Below, in pieces: positions 51,510 to 59,971 of a DNA stretch of 64,000 nucleotides. The stretch is from Mesorhizobium_K quangtriensis (GTDB lineage Bacteria > Pseudomonadota > Alphaproteobacteria > Rhizobiales > Rhizobiaceae): positions 930,001 to 994,000 of the forward strand of contig NZ_JBEBMF010000002.1 of NCBI RefSeq assembly GCF_040081925.1. The letters are read 5' to 3'. A program made the translations under genes and the position numbers. The notes beneath the pieces were generated by a model that was not told where the DNA came from, did no database searches, and saw nothing but the letters and a program-made list of their open reading frames with translations. Every line of letters starts with the position of its first letter. Position 1 is the stretch's first letter.

Positions 51510-53891
51510 CTACTCGCCGTAGGGCACCCAAATATTCTTGACCTGTGTCGAACGACGCAGGAACTCGCGTCCTTGCGCCTCGACGCCGTGCCAGTCGCGA
51601 GCACCGTTCCAGACCGGCTTCAGGTTGCCCGCGGACGCCTTGTCGACAAGTGCCGCGTCGACGCCACCATTGAAATTCCAGAGCGCGGAAACCTCGTCAT
51701 GGTCGGCAAGCGTCTTTGCCAGTTCCGCCGCATTGCCGGTGACGATGCTGAGCACGCCGGCCGGCACATCGCTCGTGTCGACAATCTGGTAGAAATCGGT
51801 CGCCGCGAGCGGATAACGCGATGACGGAACCGCTATGACCCGGTTGCCGGTTGCGAGAGCGGGCATGACAAGCGAAACGAAGCCCAGCAACGGTGCGTCG
51901 TCGGGACACAGCACGCCCATGATGCCGTATGGCTCGTTCATCGCGAGCGTCACGTGACGCGACTTTGTCGAATGCACGGCGCCGTCATGCTTGTCGGCGA
52001 ACCCCGCGTAGAAGAAGGTACGCCGGATCGCAGCTGCGACCTCATCAGTCGCAGCACGCTTCGATGCACCTGTCATCACGCGCAGTCTTTCCTCGAATTC
52101 CCCCGCTCGAGCCGACAGATTCTCGGCAAGGTAATACAGAATCTGCGCGCGGTTGTGGGCCGTGGCGGCACCCCAGCTTTCGGCTTTCGTCGCGGCCTCG
52201 ACCGCGTTGCGGATGTCCTTGCGGTTGCCGAGGCCGGCGAGCCCTATCTGCTTTCCCGCTGCATTCGACACGGCATAGCTGTAGCCGCTGTCGGGCCTCG
52301 CTTGCTTGCCGCCAATGTAGAGCTTTGCGGTCCGATCCACCTCGTCTGTGGCAACGATCTGCGCGTCGGCCGCAGGCGCGGCAACGAGCGTCGCCTTCGC
52401 ACTATCCTTGCCCTTCGGCTTCGCCTCACCGGCCACGAGATACTCGAACAGCCCTTCGCGGCCGCCTTCGCGGCCATAGCCGCTCTCGCGATACCCGCCG
52501 AAGCCCGCGGCCGCGTCGAAAAGATTGGTCGCGTTGATCCAGATGACACCGGCCTTGATCCGTGACGCGACATCGAGGCTGCGGTTGATGTTTTCCGACC
52601 AGATCGAAGCAGCAAGACCGAAGCGCGTGTTGTTGGCGAGCGCTACCGCCTCGTCTGGCGTGCGGAAGGTCATGGCCACCAACACCGGCCCGAAAATCTC
52701 GACGACCGCCACGGTTGAAGCGGGCTCGACACCGGTCATCAGCGTCGGGGCAAAGAAGGTGCCGGTGCCGGGAATTGAAATGGATGGCTGGAAGACCTCC
52801 GCGCCCTCTTTCTTGCCGGTAGCCACCAGCGACGTGATCCGCTCGAGCTGTTCGGCCGAGACGACAGCGCCGATGTCGGTCGACTTGTCGAGCGGTGAAC
52901 CGACGCGCAATGTCTCCATGCGGGCACGCACCTTGGCGTAAAGCTTCTCGGCGATGCCTTCCTGAACGAGCAGGCGCGAACCCGCGCAGCAGACTTCGCC
53001 CTGATTGAACCAGATCGCATCGACCAGCCCCTCGACGGCGCTGTCGAGATCGGCGTCGTCGAAAACGATGAAAGGCGACTTGCCGCCCAGTTCCAGCGAG
53101 AGCTTCTTGTCCGATCCTGCGGTGGCAGTGCGGATGATCTTGCCAACGTCCGTCGAGCCCGTGAAGGCGATCTTGGCGACGCTTTCATGCGCGACGAGAG
53201 CGGCGCCTGTATCACCTTCACCCGTCACGATGTTGACGACACCGGCGGGCAAGCCGACCTCGCGGCAGATTTCGGCGAAGGCAAGCGCGGTCAGCGGCGT
53301 CTGCTCGGCCGGCTTCAGCACCACGGTGTTTCCCGCCGCGAGCGCCGGCGCGATCTTCCAGGCGAGCATGAGCAGCGGAAAGTTCCAGGGGATGACCTGA
53401 CCGCAGACGCCAACCGGTCGATATCCGGGAAACTCGCTTTCCAGCAGCTCGGCCCAGCCGGCGTGATGGTAGAAGTGACGCGCCACCAGCGGGATGTCGA
53501 TGTCGCGCGTCTCGCGGATCGGCTTGCCGTTGTCCATCGTCTCAAGGACGGCGAGGAAACGGTCCCGCTTCTGGATGTTGCGGGCGATGGCGTAGAGATA
53601 TTTCGCGCGCTCGTGGCCTGAGAGCTTCGACCAGCTCTTGAAGGCGCGCGCTGCCGCCGCGACCGCATTATCGACATCTTCGGTCGTACCCAGCGCAACG
53701 CGGGCGAGCGGCTTTCCGTCGGCGGGATTGGTAACCTTAAAGCTCTTGCCCGCGGCAGGATCGGTAAACTTGCCGCCGATGAAATGGCCGAAGCCAGCCT
53801 TGTGCGCCTCCAGCCAGGCGACGACATGCTCGTTGCCTTCGGGTGCCGGGCCGTAATCCATGCTCTTCAGGACGTCCTTGACGTGAACCAT
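51510..53891 (-). CDS. Double-domain aldehyde dehydrogenase (ALDH16-like)
   Basis: The 793-residue protein has a complete aldehyde dehydrogenase domain (residues about 35-500). Asn170 is in PWNFP, general base Glu267 in ELGGKSP and nucleophile Cys301 in NQGEVCCAGS. A second domain follows (about 540-780), recognisable by IGGKQARPDSGYSYAVSN and EPYGIMGVLCPDDAPLLGFVSLVMPALATGN, but it has no catalytic cysteine motif. This matches ALDH16-type fusions. It lies 10 bases after deoC on the same strand, so it probably oxidises acetaldehyde from DeoC to acetate. Confidence 0.9.
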   Translation of the reverse strand: MVHVKDVLKSMDYGPAPEGNEHVVAWLEAHKAGFGHFIGGKFTDPAAGKSFKVTNPADGKPLARVALGTTEDVDNAVAAAARAFKSWSKLSGHERAKYLYAIARNIQKRDRFLAVLETMDNGKPIRETRDIDIPLVARHFYHHAGWAELLESEFPGYRPVGVCGQVIPWNFPLLMLAWKIAPALAAGNTVVLKPAEQTPLTALAFAEICREVGLPAGVVNIVTGEGDTGAALVAHESVAKIAFTGSTDVGKIIRTATAGSDKKLSLELGGKSPFIVFDDADLDSAVEGLVDAIWFNQGEVCCAGSRLLVQEGIAEKLYAKVRARMETLRVGSPLDKSTDIGAVVSAEQLERITSLVATGKKEGAEVFQPSISIPGTGTFFAPTLMTGVEPASTVAVVEIFGPVLVAMTFRTPDEAVALANNTRFGLAASIWSENINRSLDVASRIKAGVIWINATNLFDAAAGFGGYRESGYGREGGREGLFEYLVAGEAKPKGKDSAKATLVAAPAADAQIVATDEVDRTAKLYIGGKQARPDSGYSYAVSNAAGKQIGLAGLGNRKDIRNAVEAATKAESWGAATAHNRAQILYYLAENLSARAGEFEERLRVMTGASKRAATDEVAAAIRRTFFYAGFADKHDGAVHSTKSRHVTLAMNEPYGIMGVLCPDDAPLLGFVSLVMPALATGNRVIAVPSSRYPLAATDFYQIVDTSDVPAGVLSIVTGNAAELAKTLADHDEVSALWNFNGGVDAALVDKASAGNLKPVWNGARDWHGVEAQGREFLRRSTQVKNIWVPYGE

Positions 53892-53901
53892 GCTGCGTTC
53901 C

Positions 53902-54897
53902 TCAGGCCATCGGATGACGGTAGGTGGCCGAATAGCGGCCGGTCACGAAATGCTCGAGCTGGCGCTCGATGTCGGCAAGCATCGAACTCGCGCCGATGCG
54001 AAAGAGGTCCGGCTCCAGCCACGGACGACCGAGTTCCTCCTTCATCAGAATCAGCCAGTTCATCGCGTCCTTGGCCGTCTTCAGCCCGCCGGCCGGCTTG
54101 AAGCCGACGCGGTAACCCGTTTCCTCGCCATAGTCGCGCAGCGCACGGAGCATGACGAGACTGACCGGCAACGTCGCGTTGACGTCTTCCTTGCCCGTCG
54201 AGGTCTTGATGAAGTCGGCGCCGGCCTGCATCGACACCATCGAGGCCTTGTAGACATTGCGCAGCGTCTTCAGGTCGCCGGTCGCGAGGATGACCTTGAG
54301 ATGCGCTTCGCCGCAGGCTTCCCGCATCGCCGTGACTTCGTCGTAGAGCGCCTGCCATTCCTGATCGAAAACCAATGCGCGGTTGATGACGATGTCGATC
54401 TCTCCCGCCCCCTCGCCGACCGCGTACTTTATCTCTTCGAGCCGCTGCGGCAGCGGCGTTAGTCCGGTGGGAAAGCCCGTAGCGACGGACGCCACCGGTA
54501 TGCCGGAGCCCTTCAATGCCTTCACCGCGGCGGGCACCATCGTTGGGTAGACGCAAACAGCGCCGACCGTCGGCGGCGCGTCCTCCAGACCGAGCCCCTT
54601 GAGCAACGCGTCGCTCAAGGGCCGTTTCGCCTTGGCGCAGAGACGCTGCACCCGACCCGGCGTGTCGTCGCCCGCAAGCGTCGTCAGATCGATGCAGGTC
54701 AGGGCCTTCACCAGCCAGGCAGCCTGATATTCCTTCTTTACGGTCCGACGTGTCGGCAGGGTCGCCGCCCGTCGTTCGACTGCGCTCAGATTGACCTGGA
54801 TCGACTCGAAGGCATCCGGACGAAGTGGGATACCTGCGTTTCGATGCGAATTTCGCAAAGCCTCCGGCTGGGCCAGGGCGACTGCCGTTCCTTGCAT
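53902..54897 (-). CDS. deoC: Deoxyribose-phosphate aldolase
   Basis: DeoC splits 2-deoxyribose 5-phosphate into glyceraldehyde 3-phosphate and acetaldehyde. The 331-residue protein has the Schiff-base Lys231 in DFIKTSTGK, Lys267 in VGFKPAGG and Asp168 in EIDIVIN. It is about 70-80 residues longer than E. coli DeoC through an N-terminal extension, as in eukaryotic-type DeoC. I start at 54897 (MQGTAVA), with GGAGG 7 bases upstream. It heads the operon with the ALDH16-like gene and is divergent from deoR. Confidence 0.95.
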   Translation of the reverse strand: MQGTAVALAQPEALRNSHRNAGIPLRPDAFESIQVNLSAVERRAATLPTRRTVKKEYQAAWLVKALTCIDLTTLAGDDTPGRVQRLCAKAKRPLSDALLKGLGLEDAPPTVGAVCVYPTMVPAAVKALKGSGIPVASVATGFPTGLTPLPQRLEEIKYAVGEGAGEIDIVINRALVFDQEWQALYDEVTAMREACGEAHLKVILATGDLKTLRNVYKASMVSMQAGADFIKTSTGKEDVNATLPVSLVMLRALRDYGEETGYRVGFKPAGGLKTAKDAMNWLILMKEELGRPWLEPDLFRIGASSMLADIERQLEHFVTGRYSATYRHPMA

Positions 54898-54936
54898 GGC
54901 TGGTCCTCCAAACGCTTGACCTACCCGGCACAAGCC

Positions 54937-54964
54937 ACATAATGTAACATAACAAACATTATGT
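54937..54964. promoter_or_regulatory. Operator dyad between deoC and deoR
   Basis: ACATAATGT (54937-54945) and ACATTATGT (54956-54964) are perfect inverted copies 10 bases apart, in an AT-rich patch within an otherwise GC-rich region. It is 39 bases before the deoC start and 92 bases before the deoR start, so the DeoR-type repressor probably binds here. Confidence 0.65.
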
Positions 54965-55056
54965 TTCATTCGTCTCATATGGACGAAGGGAATGTCAAGG
55001 CCGATGTAGTGTCGTGACCGCAGTCGGCAACGTCACCAGATGGTTCCGGAGACCCG

Positions 55057-55770
55057 ATGTCCAGAACGAGCCTGAAGAGCGAAAGACTCGAAAAGCTTGC
55101 CGTCATGCTTGCCGTGCAAAGTCCGCTCAAGCTGGAGGTGGCGGCCGCAGAACTCGGCGTGTCGGAAATGACCGTGCGCCGCGACGTGCTGGACTCCGGC
55201 GGTCGCTTCACCTGTCTCGGCGGCCATGTCATCGGCGCGCAGAACGATATCGCCGGCGACTATGTCCTCGAACAGGAGATCGATCACCACGCAGCAGCCA
55301 AGGCTAAAGCCTGCGCCAGAGCTGCCAATCTGGTCGAAGACGACGACACGATCTTCATCGACTGCGGAACCACGACACCTCATCTCGCGGCGATGATTCC
55401 GCAAGACCTGCGCCTGACCGCTGTCTGCTATTCGCTCAACATCGCGGACATCCTCAGTCGCCGCCAGAACACGCGGCTGATCCTGCTTGGCGGCTTGTTT
55501 CACCCTGAAGCGGCTTCGTTCTCCGGCGACGTCGCCTTGCAGGAACTCCAGCGCCTCAGCATCAACAAGGCCTTCATCTCGGCAGGCGGTGTCGACGAGC
55601 AGCGCGGCGTCACCTGTTCCCATTTCCACGAAGTTCCGGTGAAGCAGGCGGCGATGGCGCGCTCCGTCCAATCCCATCTGGTCGTCGACTCGAGCAAGTT
55701 CGACAAGGTGCGGCCGGCATTTTTCGCGCAAACCGACGCGTTTGTGTCGATCTGCTCCGACCGCGGATGA
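55057..55770 (+). CDS. deoR: DeoR-family transcriptional repressor
   Basis: The 237-residue protein has an N-terminal DeoR helix-turn-helix (LEVAAAELGVSEMTVRRDV, residues 26-44) and a C-terminal sugar-phosphate sensor domain (IFIDCGTTTPHLA, then AFISAGGVDEQRGVTCSHFHE). It is divergent from deoC-ALDH and probably represses them until a deoxyribose phosphate binds. The Gly-rich LLGG and DSSKF elements typical of the sensor domain are present. I give the symbol by context. Confidence 0.88.
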   Translation: MSRTSLKSERLEKLAVMLAVQSPLKLEVAAAELGVSEMTVRRDVLDSGGRFTCLGGHVIGAQNDIAGDYVLEQEIDHHAAAKAKACARAANLVEDDDTIFIDCGTTTPHLAAMIPQDLRLTAVCYSLNIADILSRRQNTRLILLGGLFHPEAASFSGDVALQELQRLSINKAFISAGGVDEQRGVTCSHFHEVPVKQAAMARSVQSHLVVDSSKFDKVRPAFFAQTDAFVSICSDRG

Positions 55771-55864
55771 CCTGACGCGCTATAGCCGAAAGAATCTGTC
55801 CGCAGCGTACGGGTGGCGACGAAAATCGATACCGTTTCGTCGTTTGACTTCGAATGGCCTTTCA

Positions 55865-55889
55865 CGGTTATATTCATTTGGATATATCG
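55865..55889. promoter_or_regulatory. ModE-like operator upstream of modA
   Basis: GTTATAT and ATATATC form an imperfect dyad (GTTATAT-N8-ATATATC, with GATATAT as the reverse complement of the right arm). It is 36-60 bases before modA and is the kind of TATAT-containing palindrome bound by ModE. The matching modE gene closes the operon. Confidence 0.55.
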
Positions 55890-55924
55890 CTGTCGTCATG
55901 CGCAAATCGATACGGGAGAATTTT

Positions 55925-56725
55925 ATGCGTAATCAACGGACCGGAATTGCAACGATAATGGCTGCGGGCTTTGCCGCATTGCTTCTCGCGGGAGGCTCCG
56001 GCGCACTGGCGCAGGAGAAGGTCACGGTCTTTGCAGCGGCCAGCCTCAAGAATGCGCTCGACGCGGTCAACGCCGCCTGCGAGGCCGAAGTCGGCGAACA
56101 GGCCACGATCTCCTACGCGGCAAGCTCCGCGCTCGCGAAGCAGATCGAGGAAGGCGCGCCTGCGGACATCTTCATGTCGGCAGACCTCGACTGGATGAAA
56201 TACCTCTCCGACAAGAGCCTCATCAAGGCAGATACCGAAACCAAGCTGCTCGGCAACAGCATCGTGCTGATCGCGCCGGCGGATTCGGCGGCCTCGCTCG
56301 AGATCGGGCCTAACTTCGACCTCGCCGGCGCGCTCGGTGGCGGCAAGCTCGCCATGGCGAACGTCGAATCCGTGCCGGCCGGCAAATACGGAAAAGCATC
56401 GCTGGAAGCGCTGGGCGTCTGGTCGTCCGTCGAAGGCAATGTCGCGCAGGCCGAGAACGTCCGCGCCGCACTTGCGCTGGTCTCGACCGGCGAAGCCCCT
56501 CTCGGCATCGTCTACAAGACGGATGCCGCGGCCGACCCGAAGGTCAAGATCATCGGCACCTTCCCGGAAGGCACGCACCCGCCGATCATCTATCCTGTCG
56601 CCCAGACGGCTGATTCGAAGGATGCGGAGACCCCGGCGTTCCTGAAATGCCTGCAGACGGCCAAAGCAAAAGACTTGTTCGAGGCGCAGGGTTTCACGGT
56701 TCTAGCTCCGGTCGCCTCGAACTAG
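55925..56725 (+). CDS. modA: Molybdate ABC transporter substrate-binding protein
   Basis: The periplasmic protein binds molybdate or tungstate. The 266-residue precursor has a signal peptide (FAALLLAGGSGALA) followed by VTVFAAASLKNALDAV, where the Ser of AAASL contacts the oxyanion, then SYAASSALAKQIEEGAPADIF. I start at ATG 55925 with GGGAG 6 bases upstream; upstream in-frame ATGs exist but would place a long extension over the ModE site. It is the first gene of modABC-modE. Confidence 0.93.
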   Translation: MRNQRTGIATIMAAGFAALLLAGGSGALAQEKVTVFAAASLKNALDAVNAACEAEVGEQATISYAASSALAKQIEEGAPADIFMSADLDWMKYLSDKSLIKADTETKLLGNSIVLIAPADSAASLEIGPNFDLAGALGGGKLAMANVESVPAGKYGKASLEALGVWSSVEGNVAQAENVRAALALVSTGEAPLGIVYKTDAAADPKVKIIGTFPEGTHPPIIYPVAQTADSKDAETPAFLKCLQTAKAKDLFEAQGFTVLAPVASN

Positions 56726-56749
56726 GAAACTTACTGGAGAATGCAATCG

Positions 56750-57454
56750 ATGCAGTGGCTGCTGGACCTCACTCCGGACGAGTGGGATGCGGTCCGGCTG
56801 TCCATAAAGGTCTCGGCGGTGGCGATGGTTTTCAGCCTGCCGCCGGGCATCATTATCGCGCTTCTGCTGGCGCGGGGCCGGTTCTGGGGCAAGTCCATCC
56901 TTAACGGGATCGTCCACCTGCCCCTGATCCTGCCTCCGGTGGTGACCGGCTACCTGCTTCTCATCACCTTCGGGCGACGCGGCCCGGTCGGCGCCTTCCT
57001 CGACCAGCATTTCGGCATCGTCTTTTCGTTTCGCTGGACTGGCGCGGCGCTGGCCTGCGGCATCATGGCTTTTCCGCTGATGGTTCGCGCCATCCGCCTG
57101 TCGATCGAGGCGGTCGACCGCAAACTGGAAGCCGCTGCCGGCACGCTCGGCGCAAACCCGCTCTGGGTCTTCGGGACGATCACGCTGCCGCTCATCCTGC
57201 CCGGCATCGTAGCGGGCATGATCCTCGCTTTCGCCAAGGCGATGGGCGAATTCGGCGCGACGATCACCTTCGTCTCCAACATCCCAGGCGAGACGCAGAC
57301 GCTGCCGTCCGCCATCTACACCTTCACGCAGGTTCCCGGCGGGAACGCCGGCGCGCTACGCCTCACCATCATATCCATCATCATCGCCATGGCGGCGCTA
57401 GTCGCCTCCGAGGTGGTGGCGCGTCGGATCAGCAGGCGGATAGAGATCGAATGA
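56750..57454 (+). CDS. modB: Molybdate ABC transporter permease
   Basis: The 234-residue inner-membrane permease has five to six helices and the family-typical LPLILPPVVTGYLLL and the EAA loop ETAAGTLGANP-like stretch (KLEAAAGTLGANPLWVFGTITLPL). ATG 56741 is an in-frame alternative, but GGAGA touches it directly; at ATG 56750 the spacing is a normal 9 bases. It overlaps modC by four bases (ATGA). Confidence 0.93.
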   Translation: MQWLLDLTPDEWDAVRLSIKVSAVAMVFSLPPGIIIALLLARGRFWGKSILNGIVHLPLILPPVVTGYLLLITFGRRGPVGAFLDQHFGIVFSFRWTGAALACGIMAFPLMVRAIRLSIEAVDRKLEAAAGTLGANPLWVFGTITLPLILPGIVAGMILAFAKAMGEFGATITFVSNIPGETQTLPSAIYTFTQVPGGNAGALRLTIISIIIAMAALVASEVVARRISRRIEIE

Positions 57455-58593
57455 GCCTGTCGGTCGCCCTCCGCCATCGCCTCGGCGACTTCAGGCTCGA
57501 CGTCGCCATCGAGAGCAACGGCCGATTGACCGCGCTTTTCGGGCCATCCGGCTCCGGCAAGACATCGCTGGTCAATCTGCTAGGCGGATTGCTTCGTCCC
57601 GACGAAGGCAGGATCGTTGCCGACAGCCGCGTGCTGGTCGATACGAAAGCCGGGATTTTCGTCCCGAAGCACAAGCGGCGCATCGGCTACGTCTTTCAGG
57701 ACGCGCGGCTCTTCCCTCACATGACGGTTTCGCAGAACCTCCTATATGGCCGCTTTTTCGCTCCGACCACCGAACGGTACGGCGATCTGGATGGCGTTGT
57801 CGCGCTGCTGGGTATCGGCCACCTGCTGGACCGCAAGCCTGGTTCGCTCTCAGGTGGAGAAAAACAACGCATCGCGATCGGACGCGCGCTCATGGCCAGC
57901 CCACGGCTTATCCTCATGGACGAGCCGCTGGCCTCGCTCGACGACAACCGCAAGGCGGAGATCATGCCTTATATCGAACGCCTGCGTGACGAGACGAAAA
58001 TCCCGATCGTCTATGTCAGCCATTCGCTGGGCGAAGTGGCGCGGCTGGCAACCGATATGGTCGTCCTCGACAGCGGCAAGGTTGTGGTCGCTGGACAGGC
58101 GTCGGATGTTCTCAGGCGGCTGGACCTGCTGCCGGCGGATGAGCGCGGTGAAGGCGGCGTTGTGCTCGACATGCGCGTGTCGGGTCGCGACGACGCGTTC
58201 GGGATGACAACTCTTGTGTCCTCAGCCGGCGAAATACAGGTCACTGGACTGGACGCCGAGCCCGGCACGGCGGCGCGGGTGCGAATCCGCGCGCGCGACG
58301 TGATCGTCGCCGCGGAGCGGCCAACAGGACTCAGCGCCCTGAACATCCTGCCTGGAACCATCGCCAGCATTCGCACGGGCGCGGACCCCTTCGCGGACGT
58401 GCTGATCGACTGCAACGGCCAGCACATCGCAGCCCGCATCACCAGGCAATCCTCCGAGGCGCTTGGACTGCGACCGGGCTTGCCGGTCTTCGCGATCATC
58501 AAGTCGGTCACCTTCGACCGTGCGAACACGGCGAGCGTCGCGGCGGGACACCCGCAGCCGCAGGACAAGACAATCAACGAAAAGGTCGAATAG
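57451..58593 (+). CDS. modC: Molybdate ABC transporter ATP-binding protein
   Basis: The 380-residue ATPase has Walker A GPSGSGKT, Q-loop GYVFQDARLFPHMTV, signature LSGGEKQR and Walker B LILMDEP. The C-terminal region (about 290-360) is a MOP-type oxyanion-binding domain (SALNILPGTIASI) that can inhibit transport when molybdate is plentiful. It overlaps modB and is followed by modE. The C-terminal tail of about 20 residues beyond the MOP domain is not conserved-looking. Confidence 0.94.
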   Translation: MSLSVALRHRLGDFRLDVAIESNGRLTALFGPSGSGKTSLVNLLGGLLRPDEGRIVADSRVLVDTKAGIFVPKHKRRIGYVFQDARLFPHMTVSQNLLYGRFFAPTTERYGDLDGVVALLGIGHLLDRKPGSLSGGEKQRIAIGRALMASPRLILMDEPLASLDDNRKAEIMPYIERLRDETKIPIVYVSHSLGEVARLATDMVVLDSGKVVVAGQASDVLRRLDLLPADERGEGGVVLDMRVSGRDDAFGMTTLVSSAGEIQVTGLDAEPGTAARVRIRARDVIVAAERPTGLSALNILPGTIASIRTGADPFADVLIDCNGQHIAARITRQSSEALGLRPGLPVFAIIKSVTFDRANTASVAAGHPQPQDKTINEKVE

Positions 58594-58636
58594 GATGGCC
58601 AGACGACGCAGCCACAGAGCGACCGGAGCACGAACG

Positions 58637-58984
58637 ATGCCATCGCTGAGCCTGAGGATAAACCTCGATCCCGAGGGCCGAATCGGACCGGGCAAGATCG
58701 AACTTCTGGAACAGATCGCGGCTTTCGGCTCGATATCGGCCGCCGCGCGCAACATGGACATGTCCTACAAGCGTGCCTGGGATCTGGTCGAGGAAATGAA
58801 CCGGCTGTTCGGCAAGCCGGTGGTTTCCGCGCAAACGGGGGGGCGCAAGGGCGGCGGCGCGCAACTCACCCCTGTCGGTCTCGCGATCGTCAGCCGTTTC
58901 CGCGCGATAGAGCGGGCTGCGGAATCGGCAGCACAGCAGCATATGACGGCGCTGCAGGCGGAGATCGCTGCCGTCCAGATTTAG
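58637..58984 (+). CDS. modE: ModE-type molybdenum-dependent regulator, short form
   Basis: The 115-residue protein contains only the winged-helix DNA-binding domain of ModE (LLEQIAAFGSISAAARNMDMSYKRAWDLVEEMN, then PVVSAQTGGRKGGGAQLTPVG). It lacks the C-terminal molybdate-binding MOP repeats of E. coli ModE. I start at ATG 58637 with GGAG 8 bases upstream; ATG 58595 gives a basic 14-residue extension. It is co-directional with modABC and probably binds the dyad upstream of modA. Confidence 0.87.
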   Translation: MPSLSLRINLDPEGRIGPGKIELLEQIAAFGSISAAARNMDMSYKRAWDLVEEMNRLFGKPVVSAQTGGRKGGGAQLTPVGLAIVSRFRAIERAAESAAQQHMTALQAEIAAVQI

Positions 58985-59006
58985 GGGAGTTCACCCCGGA
59001 AAAGAA

Positions 59007-59038
59007 AAGAACCCGCCAGGAATACCTGACGGGTTCTT
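59007..59038 (-). terminator. Terminator ending the DUF1127/cuckoo-RNA transcript
   Basis: On the minus strand AGAACCCGTCAGG pairs with CCTGGCGGGTTCT (one mismatch) and is followed by TTTCTTTT, a textbook intrinsic terminator. On the plus strand it also lies 23 bases after modE and may act in both directions. Confidence 0.85.
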
Positions 59039-59039
59039 G

Positions 59040-59112
59040 AGGGGTAGGCCAGCGCTCGGGAGGGAGGAGGAACGCTGACCTGTTCGGCGGACGGGAGGGA
59101 ACCGCCGAAATC
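59040..59112 (-). ncRNA. Cuckoo/CcsR-type small RNA hairpins with anti-Shine-Dalgarno loops
   Basis: On the minus strand two hairpins follow the DUF1127 stop. The first has stem TTCGGCGG / CCGCCGAA with loop TTCCCTCCCGT. The second has stem GGTCAGCG / CGCTGGCC with a loop containing CCTCCTCCCTCCC. C/U-rich CCUCCUCCC loops in two consecutive stem-loops define the cuckoo RNAs of Rhizobiales and the CcsR RNAs of Rhodobacter. The latter are also encoded directly after a DUF1127 gene. The RNA is probably processed from the DUF1127 mRNA and ends at the 59007 terminator. Expression is not shown by sequence. Confidence 0.82.
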
Positions 59113-59118
59113 TCGTCG

Positions 59119-59259
59119 TTAGCGACCGCCGCGGGCGATCGAGTGAATCTCAGCCCGGGTGATGCCCAGGTCGTTGAGTTCGCGGTTCGAAAGGCGGCTC
59201 AGCTCGTTCACGGTATCGCGATAGCGGCGCCAGTTACGGAAGTTACGGATAAGGCTCAT
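59119..59259 (-). CDS. DUF1127 small basic protein (CcaF1-like)
   Basis: The 46-codon gene encodes a small Arg-rich protein, opening MSLIRNFRNWRRYRDTVNEL, then LSRLSNRELNDLGITRAEI, the DUF1127 signature. GAGAAG precedes ATG 59259. In Rhodobacter the DUF1127 protein CcaF1 binds RNA and influences CcsR small RNAs, which lie downstream of it as the hairpins do here. The gene is too short for most gene finders. The 159-base region upstream, towards gntK, should contain its promoter; I see no clear hexamers. Confidence 0.9.
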   Translation of the reverse strand: MSLIRNFRNWRRYRDTVNELSRLSNRELNDLGITRAEIHSIARGGR

Positions 59260-59418
59260 GATTTCTTCTCTCTATTCTCAGCGTCTTTGGGCTGTTCTCG
59301 TTTGCAACGCTCAGATAGTGGTCATTCACTGCCTATAAAATGGACGAGTTTGCATAGCATTTATGCAGGCGCCGCATAGCGGGTTAACAAGCTATGTCCT
59401 GGATCAGGAGGTCCGAGC

Positions 59419-59964
59419 CTAGCCGACTGGCGCTTTGGAAAGAGCCTTCACCGCCGTGGCCACAAGCTCAGCGGGGGGTCTCGATGCATCCAGCACGACG
59501 ACATGCTCCTCGCCGGTCGGCGGCTGCAGGTCGGCGAATTGGCTGTCGATCAGGCTGGCCGGCATGAAATGGTTCTTGCGCGCCGCAACACGTTCGGCAG
59601 CGGCATCCCGGGAGATTTCCAGATAGACGAAGCGAAGGCGTCTGCTCGCCAGCCGCAGCCGGTCGCGGTAGATGCGCTTCAGGGCCGAACAGGTGACGAC
59701 CAGCCCTCTTCTCTTCGCCTCCGCGTTGGCGATCTCGATGGCAATGGCGTCGAGCCAGCCCCATCGATCCTCGTCCCGTAAGGGCATGCCGGCCGACATG
59801 CGGCTTACGTTTGCGGGCGGATGAAAATTGTCTCCCTCCGCAAAGTCCATCCCAAGCGCCTCGGCCAGTCCGGACCCGATCACGGTCTTGCCCGAACCGC
59901 TGACCCCCATCACGACAACGATAGGTAACTGATTTCCGGAAATGCTTTTCGCCTCTCGGTCCAT
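59419..59964 (-). CDS. gntK: Gluconokinase
   Basis: The kinase phosphorylates gluconate to 6-phosphogluconate. The 181-residue length matches the thermoresistant GntK type. Walker A is GVSGSGKT; EGDNFHPPANVSRMSAGMPLRDEDRWGWL is the gluconate-binding and catalytic region. It is the last gene of a five-gene operon with a ribose-type ABC importer, 7 bases after the permease stop. This suggests the importer carries gluconate or a sugar that enters the same route. Confidence 0.94.
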   Translation of the reverse strand: MDREAKSISGNQLPIVVVMGVSGSGKTVIGSGLAEALGMDFAEGDNFHPPANVSRMSAGMPLRDEDRWGWLDAIAIEIANAEAKRRGLVVTCSALKRIYRDRLRLASRRLRFVYLEISRDAAAERVAARKNHFMPASLIDSQFADLQPPTGEEHVVVLDASRPPAELVATAVKALSKAPVG

Positions 59965-59971
59965 TCAAAAA

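Noticed and set aside
55742..55924. Extended N-terminus of ModA
   Set aside because: It would cover the ModE-like dyad and precede a normal signal peptide that already begins after ATG 55925 with its own SD.
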